Shown here piece by piece: positions 59,945 through 64,000 of a DNA stretch of 64,000 bases. The notes below the pieces were generated by a model. That model had not been told where the DNA came from and ran no database searches. It saw nothing but the letters and a program-made list of their open reading frames with translations. This stretch comes from Propionibacteriaceae bacterium. GTDB lineage: Bacteria; Actinomycetota; Actinomycetes; Propionibacteriales; Propionibacteriaceae. Made by a program: the position numbers and the translations under genes. How positions within the stretch are numbered: the first letter of the stretch is position 1; every line of letters starts with the position of its first letter. The stretch is from NCBI GenBank assembly GCA_017306015.1, contig JAFKJK010000017.1, positions 50,012-114,011 of the forward strand, given 5' to 3'.

Positions 59945-61485
59945 CGCTGGGCTTCCTTTCCCATGGTCATGAGGTACATGAGGTTTTCCTGTGTCGCCTC
60001 CGAGCGAGGCACCTCGCCGGTGACGGCGCCCTCGGAGATGGTGTAGATGCGGTCGCACATGCCGAGTAGCTCCGGCAGTTCGGATGAGATCATCACGACC
60101 GCTTTGCCCTGGTCGGCCAGTGCGTTGATCAGGCCGTAGATCTCGTACTTCGCGCCGACGTCGATGCCTCGGGTCGGCTCATCGAGGATGAGCACGTCCG
60201 GGCCCGACACCAGCCACTTGCTGAGGACGACCTTCTGCTGGTTGCCTCCGGAGAGGCGCCCAACGACTTCGGAAACGCTGGGCGTCTTGATGTTCATGTC
60301 GCGTCGGTAGTCCTCGGCAGTGAGGTACTCGCGGTTACGGTCGATCACGCCCCACCGGGCGAACTGCGCCAGGGCGACGGCAGACACGTTGGTCGTGACC
60401 GTACCGATCAGGTTGAGTCCGTATCGCTTGCGATCCTCGGTGACGTACGCGACGCCGTGGGCGACCGCCTCGTCGACCGTCGTGGTCCGGATCTCCTGCC
60501 CGTCCTTGAAGACGCGGCCGGAGATGTTCGTGCCCCAGAGCCGGCCGAAGATGCTCATCGCCAGCTCGGTGCGGCCCGCGCCCATCAGTCCGGCGAAGCC
60601 GACGATCTCACCGGCCCGGACGTTGAAGCTCACGTGGTCGACAACCGCCCGCGCAGTGTCGACCGGGTGGTAGGCCATCCAGTCCTCGACCCGGAAGAGC
60701 TCGCGTCCGATCTGCGGCTCACGGGGCGGGAAGAGGTTGTTCAACTCGCGACCGACCATCGCCTTGATGATCCGGGCCTCGGTAGCGGTCGGGTCGGCCA
60801 TGTCGATCGTCTCGATCGTCTTGCCGTCCCGGAGAACGGTGACACGGTCCGCGATCCTGCGGATCTCACGAAGCTTGTGCGAGATGAGGATGCAGGTGAT
60901 CCCGTGGTCGCGCATACCCGAGATGAGGTCGAGGAGATGGTTGGAGTCCTCGTCGTTCAAGGCGGCCGTGGGCTCGTCCAGAATGAGCAGGGACACGTCC
61001 TTGGCCATCGCCTTGGCGATCTCGACGAGCTGCTGCTTCCCCACACCGATCTCGTAGATGCGGGTGGCCGGGTTCTCGCTGAGGCCCACCTTCTCCAGGA
61101 GTGCCGTCGCCTCGAGCGTCGTCCGGTCCCAGTTGATGATCCCCCGACTGGCCCGCTCGTTGCCGAGGAAGATGTTCTCCGCGATGGAGGCCAGCGGGTT
61201 GAGCGCGAGTTCCTGATGGATGATCACGATCCCGGCCGCTTCGCTCGCGTTGATGTCGCTGAACGTGGCCTCGGTGCCGTTGAGTTCGATGGTTCCGGTG
61301 TAGGTCCCGTGCGGGTAGACCCCGCTGAGCACCTTCATCAAGGTCGATTTGCCGGCGCCGTTCTCGCCGCAGATGGCGTGCACCTCGCCGCGCGCCACCT
61401 CCAGGTTCACGGTGTCCAGCGCGCGGACGCCGTTGAAGTCCTTGGTGATGTCCTGCATGCGCAGGATGATGTTCTGGTCACTCAT
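59941..61485 (-). CDS. xylG: Sugar ABC transporter ATPase, XylG type, two ABC domains
   Basis: 514 residues. The first ABC has Walker [10 protein letters not shown] and Walker [11 protein letters not shown]; the second ABC has a degenerate Walker A ([11 protein letters not shown]), LSGGNQQKV and [11 protein letters not shown], as in RbsA/XylG/MglA. It energises xylose-type import. ATG 61485 is chosen since [17 protein letters not shown] starts the ABC domain; the frame upstream crosses the hairpin at 61523. Confidence 0.9.
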   Translation of the reverse strand: MSDQNIILRMQDITKDFNGVRALDTVNLEVARGEVHAICGENGAGKSTLMKVLSGVYPHGTYTGTIELNGTEATFSDINASEAAGIVIIHQELALNPLASIAENIFLGNERASRGIINWDRTTLEATALLEKVGLSENPATRIYEIGVGKQQLVEIAKAMAKDVSLLILDEPTAALNDEDSNHLLDLISGMRDHGITCILISHKLREIRRIADRVTVLRDGKTIETIDMADPTATEARIIKAMVGRELNNLFPPREPQIGRELFRVEDWMAYHPVDTARAVVDHVSFNVRAGEIVGFAGLMGAGRTELAMSIFGRLWGTNISGRVFKDGQEIRTTTVDEAVAHGVAYVTEDRKRYGLNLIGTVTTNVSAVALAQFARWGVIDRNREYLTAEDYRRDMNIKTPSVSEVVGRLSGGNQQKVVLSKWLVSGPDVLILDEPTRGIDVGAKYEIYGLINALADQGKAVVMISSELPELLGMCDRIYTISEGAVTGEVPRSEATQENLMYLMTMGKEAQR

Positions 61486-61522
61486 CTTCTCTATGCCTGA
61501 CGCTGAATCCCGATGAGACGAG

Positions 61523-61559
61523 CCGGTGGGGCGGCAGCCTGAGGCTGCCGCCCCACCGG
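61523..61559. terminator. Strong hairpin between xylF and xylG
   Basis: A 17-bp perfect stem (61523-61539 with 61543-61559) and the three-base loop TGA. It lies just after the xylF stop and before xylG on the minus-strand transcript, so it probably lowers xylGH and protects xylF mRNA rather than ending it fully. Confidence 0.75.
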
Positions 61560-61571
61560 TCAAGGGTCAGC

Positions 61572-62690
61572 TTAGAGGCCGACGTCAGAGGCCTTGAGGA
61601 AGCCGGAGTCGATCAGCTTGCTCTGGACCAGATCCTTCGTGACGACCTCGGGCTCAATCAGGTACGAGGGCACAACCTTGACGCCGTTGTTGTACGTCTT
61701 GGTGTCGTTGACCTCGACGGTCTGACCGCTGGTGATCTGCTTGATCATCGTGAACACGCGCTCGCCCAGCTTGCGGGTGTCCTTCCACACGGTCATGGAC
61801 TGCTCGCCGGCGAGGATCGCCTTGACGTTGGCCTTGTCGCCGTCCTGGCCGGTGATCAGCGGGTAGTCCGCTCCCGGCTTGTAGCCGGCGCTCTTCAGCG
61901 AAGCGACGATGCCGATGGCCAGCGAGTCGTTCGGCGACAGCACGGCCTGGACCTTCTTGCCTCCGGTGTAGAAGGAGGACAGCCGGTTGTCCATCTCAGC
62001 CTGTGCCTTGGCCGAGTCCCAGCCCTGGATGCCGATGGTGGCCCAGTCGGCGTCGGACTTCGGCGCCTTGCCGCTCGGGACGGTCAGCGTGCCCTTCTCG
62101 ACGTAGGGAAGCAGGACATCCCAGGCGCCGGAGAAGAAGAACTTCGCGTTGTTGTCATCCGGGCTCCCGGCGAAGGGCTCCAGGTTGATCGGGCTGCTCG
62201 CGGAGTCCAGCTTCAGCTGGTCCTTGAGGAAGTTGCCCTGCAGCTGGCCGACCTTGTAGTTGTCGAACGTCGCGTAGTAGTCCACGTTGGGGCTGCCGTT
62301 GATCAGGCGGTCGTAGGCGATGACCTTCACCTGCTGCTTCGCGGCCTCCTCCAGCACCGGCCCGAGAGCCGTGCCGTCGATGGACGCGATGACCAGGATC
62401 TTCGCGCCGCCGGCGATCTGGTTCTGGATCTGGCTGATCTGCTGGTCGACCTTGTTGTCGGCGTACTGCAGGTCAACGGTGCACTTGGCGTCCTGCAGAG
62501 CCTTCTGCAGCTGGGCGCCGTCGTTGATCCAGCGCTCGAGGCTGCGGGTCGGCATCGTGATGCCCACGTTGCAGTCCTTGAGCGCGTCGCCACCGCCCCC
62601 ACCCGGAGCCGGGGTGGTGGAGCAGGCCGCAAGCGGTAGCGTCAGCGCCGCTGCCGCGATCATGGCGACGAATCTTGTCTTGTGCGACAT
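61572..62690 (-). CDS. xylF: Sugar-binding lipoprotein, XylF/ChvE type
   Basis: 372 residues. The lipobox is LPLAACSTT. The mature part has the periplasmic-binding-protein fold: VGITMPTRSLERWINDGAQL at the start and QAVLSPNDSLAIGIVASLKS near the hinge, closest to D-xylose-binding XylF (SPDDNNAKFF). It captures xylose or a close sugar outside the membrane. First gene of the transcript xylF-xylG-xylH and divergent from xylA. Confidence 0.88.
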   Translation of the reverse strand: MSHKTRFVAMIAAAALTLPLAACSTTPAPGGGGGDALKDCNVGITMPTRSLERWINDGAQLQKALQDAKCTVDLQYADNKVDQQISQIQNQIAGGAKILVIASIDGTALGPVLEEAAKQQVKVIAYDRLINGSPNVDYYATFDNYKVGQLQGNFLKDQLKLDSASSPINLEPFAGSPDDNNAKFFFSGAWDVLLPYVEKGTLTVPSGKAPKSDADWATIGIQGWDSAKAQAEMDNRLSSFYTGGKKVQAVLSPNDSLAIGIVASLKSAGYKPGADYPLITGQDGDKANVKAILAGEQSMTVWKDTRKLGERVFTMIKQITSGQTVEVNDTKTYNNGVKVVPSYLIEPEVVTKDLVQSKLIDSGFLKASDVGL

Positions 62691-62990
62691 GTTGTTCCTC
62701 TCTGAATACTTGCCGCTGGAGCCCGGGCGACACGCCCATGGTGCCGGGCCGGGGCGGCTGCTGAGCAGCCTCTTTTGTCGGTACTCGCAACATAACGAGG
62801 TCCGGCACCGTCAGGCAAGCCGGAACGGTAACGATCTGGTAACTCCTGAGCGTCGGGCTAGGTGAGAGGGGGGTCGCTGGACCCGACGGAGGGGACGCGG
62901 ATCGCCCCTCTCGCCAGTGGACTGCGGCGCGGCTGGTGAGATAAGTTGAGCAGAGCAACATTCGGCCCGGTCGAGAGATTGGATGTTCCC
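62691..62990. other. 300-bp divergent control region xylF/xylA
   Basis: Between the divergent xylF and xylA genes. Weak inverted repeats are visible (GTTG at 62945-62948 with CAAC at 62956-62959, before xylA), which could be ROK sites, but none is convincing. The promoters must lie here. Confidence 0.4.
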
Positions 62991-64000
62991 GTGGTCCTGA
63001 GTCCTGTTCCTGAGGATCTGTTCACGTTCGGCCTGTGGACGGTCGGTTACAACGGTACGGACCCGTTCGGTGGTCCTACCCGGGCGCCGCTCGATGTCGT
63101 CCATGTGGTCGAGAAGCTTGCCTCTTACGGGGCCTATGGTCTGACGTTCCATGATGATGATCTGTTCGCGTTCGGGTCGACGGAGGCCGAGCGTCGGGGT
63201 CAGATCGACCGGTTGAAGGCTGCCTGTGAGGCGACCGGGCTGAAGGTGCCGATGGTCACCACGAATCTGTTCAGTCAGCCGGTGTTCAAGGATGGTGGGT
63301 TCACCTCGAATGATCGCTCCGTGCGCCGGTTCGCCCTGCGGAAGGTGCTGCGCAACGTTGATCTGGCTGCCGAGCTGGGCGCGAAGATCTTCGTGATGTG
63401 GGGTGGTCGTGAGGGTGCGGAGTATGACGCGGCCAAGGACATCCGGGCGGCGTTGGAGCGGTACCGGGAGGCGGTGAACCTGCTGGGTGAGTATGTGGTC
63501 GACTCCGGCTACGACATCCGGTTCGCGATCGAGCCGAAGCCGAACGAGCCGCGCGGGGACATCCTGTTGCCGACGGTGGGCCATGCGCTGGCGTTCATCT
63601 CGTCTTTGGAGCGTCCGGAGTTGGTGGGGTTGAACCCGGAGGTGGGTCATGAGCAGATGGCCGGGTTGAACTTCCAGGCCGGGATCGCGCAGGCGCTGTA
63701 CCACGGCAAGTTGTTCCATATCGATCTGAACGGTCAGCGGGGGATCAAGTATGACCAGGACCTGGTGTTCGGTCATGGGGACCTGCACAACGCGTTCGCG
63801 CTGGTCGACTTGTTGGAGAACGGCGGGCCGGGCGGCGGGCGGGCGTACGAGGGGATGCGGCACTTTGACTACAAGCCGTCGCGGACCGAGGACGAGACCG
63901 GGGTGTGGGCTTCGGTGCAGGCGAACATGCACACCTACCTGCTGCTGAAACAGCGCACCAAAGCGTTCCGGGCCGATCCGGAGGTGCAGGAAGCGCTAGC
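62991..64000 (+). CDS. xylA: Xylose isomerase (3' end outside window)
   Basis: About 336 residues are visible, of the Actinobacteria type. The catalytic and metal residues are present: [13 protein letters not shown] (His, Asp), [13 protein letters not shown] (Glu, Lys), [12 protein letters not shown] (Glu, His) and [11 protein letters not shown] with YDQDL (Asp residues). It converts xylose to xylulose. GTG 62991 ([11 protein letters not shown]) is taken; TTG 62979 is an alternative and neither has a strong ribosome site. Codons ending in T (GGT, GAT, CGT) are more common than in most genes of the window. Confidence 0.92.
   Translation, partial: MVLSPVPEDLFTFGLWTVGYNGTDPFGGPTRAPLDVVHVVEKLASYGAYGLTFHDDDLFAFGSTEAERRGQIDRLKAACEATGLKVPMVTTNLFSQPVFKDGGFTSNDRSVRRFALRKVLRNVDLAAELGAKIFVMWGGREGAEYDAAKDIRAALERYREAVNLLGEYVVDSGYDIRFAIEPKPNEPRGDILLPTVGHALAFISSLERPELVGLNPEVGHEQMAGLNFQAGIAQALYHGKLFHIDLNGQRGIKYDQDLVFGHGDLHNAFALVDLLENGGPGGGRAYEGMRHFDYKPSRTEDETGVWASVQANMHTYLLLKQRTKAFRADPEVQEAL

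Noticed and set aside
1..64000. tRNA, rRNA, phage or integrative element signatures
   Set aside because: None of the conserved sequences or integrase-type genes was seen on either strand; the only mobile-type gene is the RAYT.

Overview
The window is a very GC-rich chromosomal segment with actinobacterial gene style: many GTG starts, GGAGG-type ribosome binding sites and dense ATGA/GTGA stop-start overlaps. A facultatively anaerobic, xylan- or xylose-using actinobacterium of the Propionibacteriaceae type is my inference from gene content. No tRNA, rRNA, phage or CRISPR array is seen.

Layout. 1-7.1 kb: an anion permease cut by the left edge, a secreted trypsin-like lipoprotein, a ThrE-type exporter and a PucR-type regulator. 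7.2-11.1 kb: a fused class II aldolase/class III aminotransferase followed by an FGGY kinase, probably one catabolic unit. 11.1-12.4 kb: a REP-associated tyrosine transposase (RAYT) framed by REP-like palindromes in opposite orientations. 12.3-17 kb: MFS transporters and a redox cassette (GroES-like protein, glutaredoxin, DUF2892 protein, CsoR/CstR-family repressor) with two palindromic CsoR-type operators. 17.1-24.4 kb: a seven-gene operon encoding TusA, an MvhD-like protein, DsrE2, an HdrA fused with a GltD/NfnB-like oxidoreductase, a second HdrA, a small winged-helix-like protein and a QmoC-like HdrC-cytochrome b protein, with a third CsoR-type operator in front. This looks like a Qmo-like sulfur-to-menaquinone electron transfer system without any sulfate reduction genes nearby.

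24.5-45.1 kb is a nitrate respiration and molybdenum island: narGHJI with two NarK transporters, moaA, moaC, moaD, moaE, two mog/moaB-type genes, moeA, mobA, moeB, a TOBE regulator and modABC. 45.1-49.8 kb holds a DCC thiol oxidoreductase, PPK2, a UPF0303 protein and a large LuxR-type regulator. 50.2-64 kb is a xylan/xylose region: a multidomain secreted GH3 enzyme, a secreted Big-domain protein, a ROK regulator, a xylFGH-type ABC importer and divergent xylA cut by the right edge.

Repeats are the other main theme. Twenty-eight copies of a ~30-nt palindrome (TGAACC and GGTTCA ends around GGGGACAGGTAC) lie between 3.5 and 45.8 kb. Some provide stop codons for genes and one inverted pair sits in frame inside an enzyme. 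A second family occurs as matching four-unit clusters at 1.6 and 46.9 kb. A third (CCCGGG-type hairpins) invades narJ, which also carries a serine-rich tandem repeat. moeA and mobA carry further in-frame hairpin inserts.
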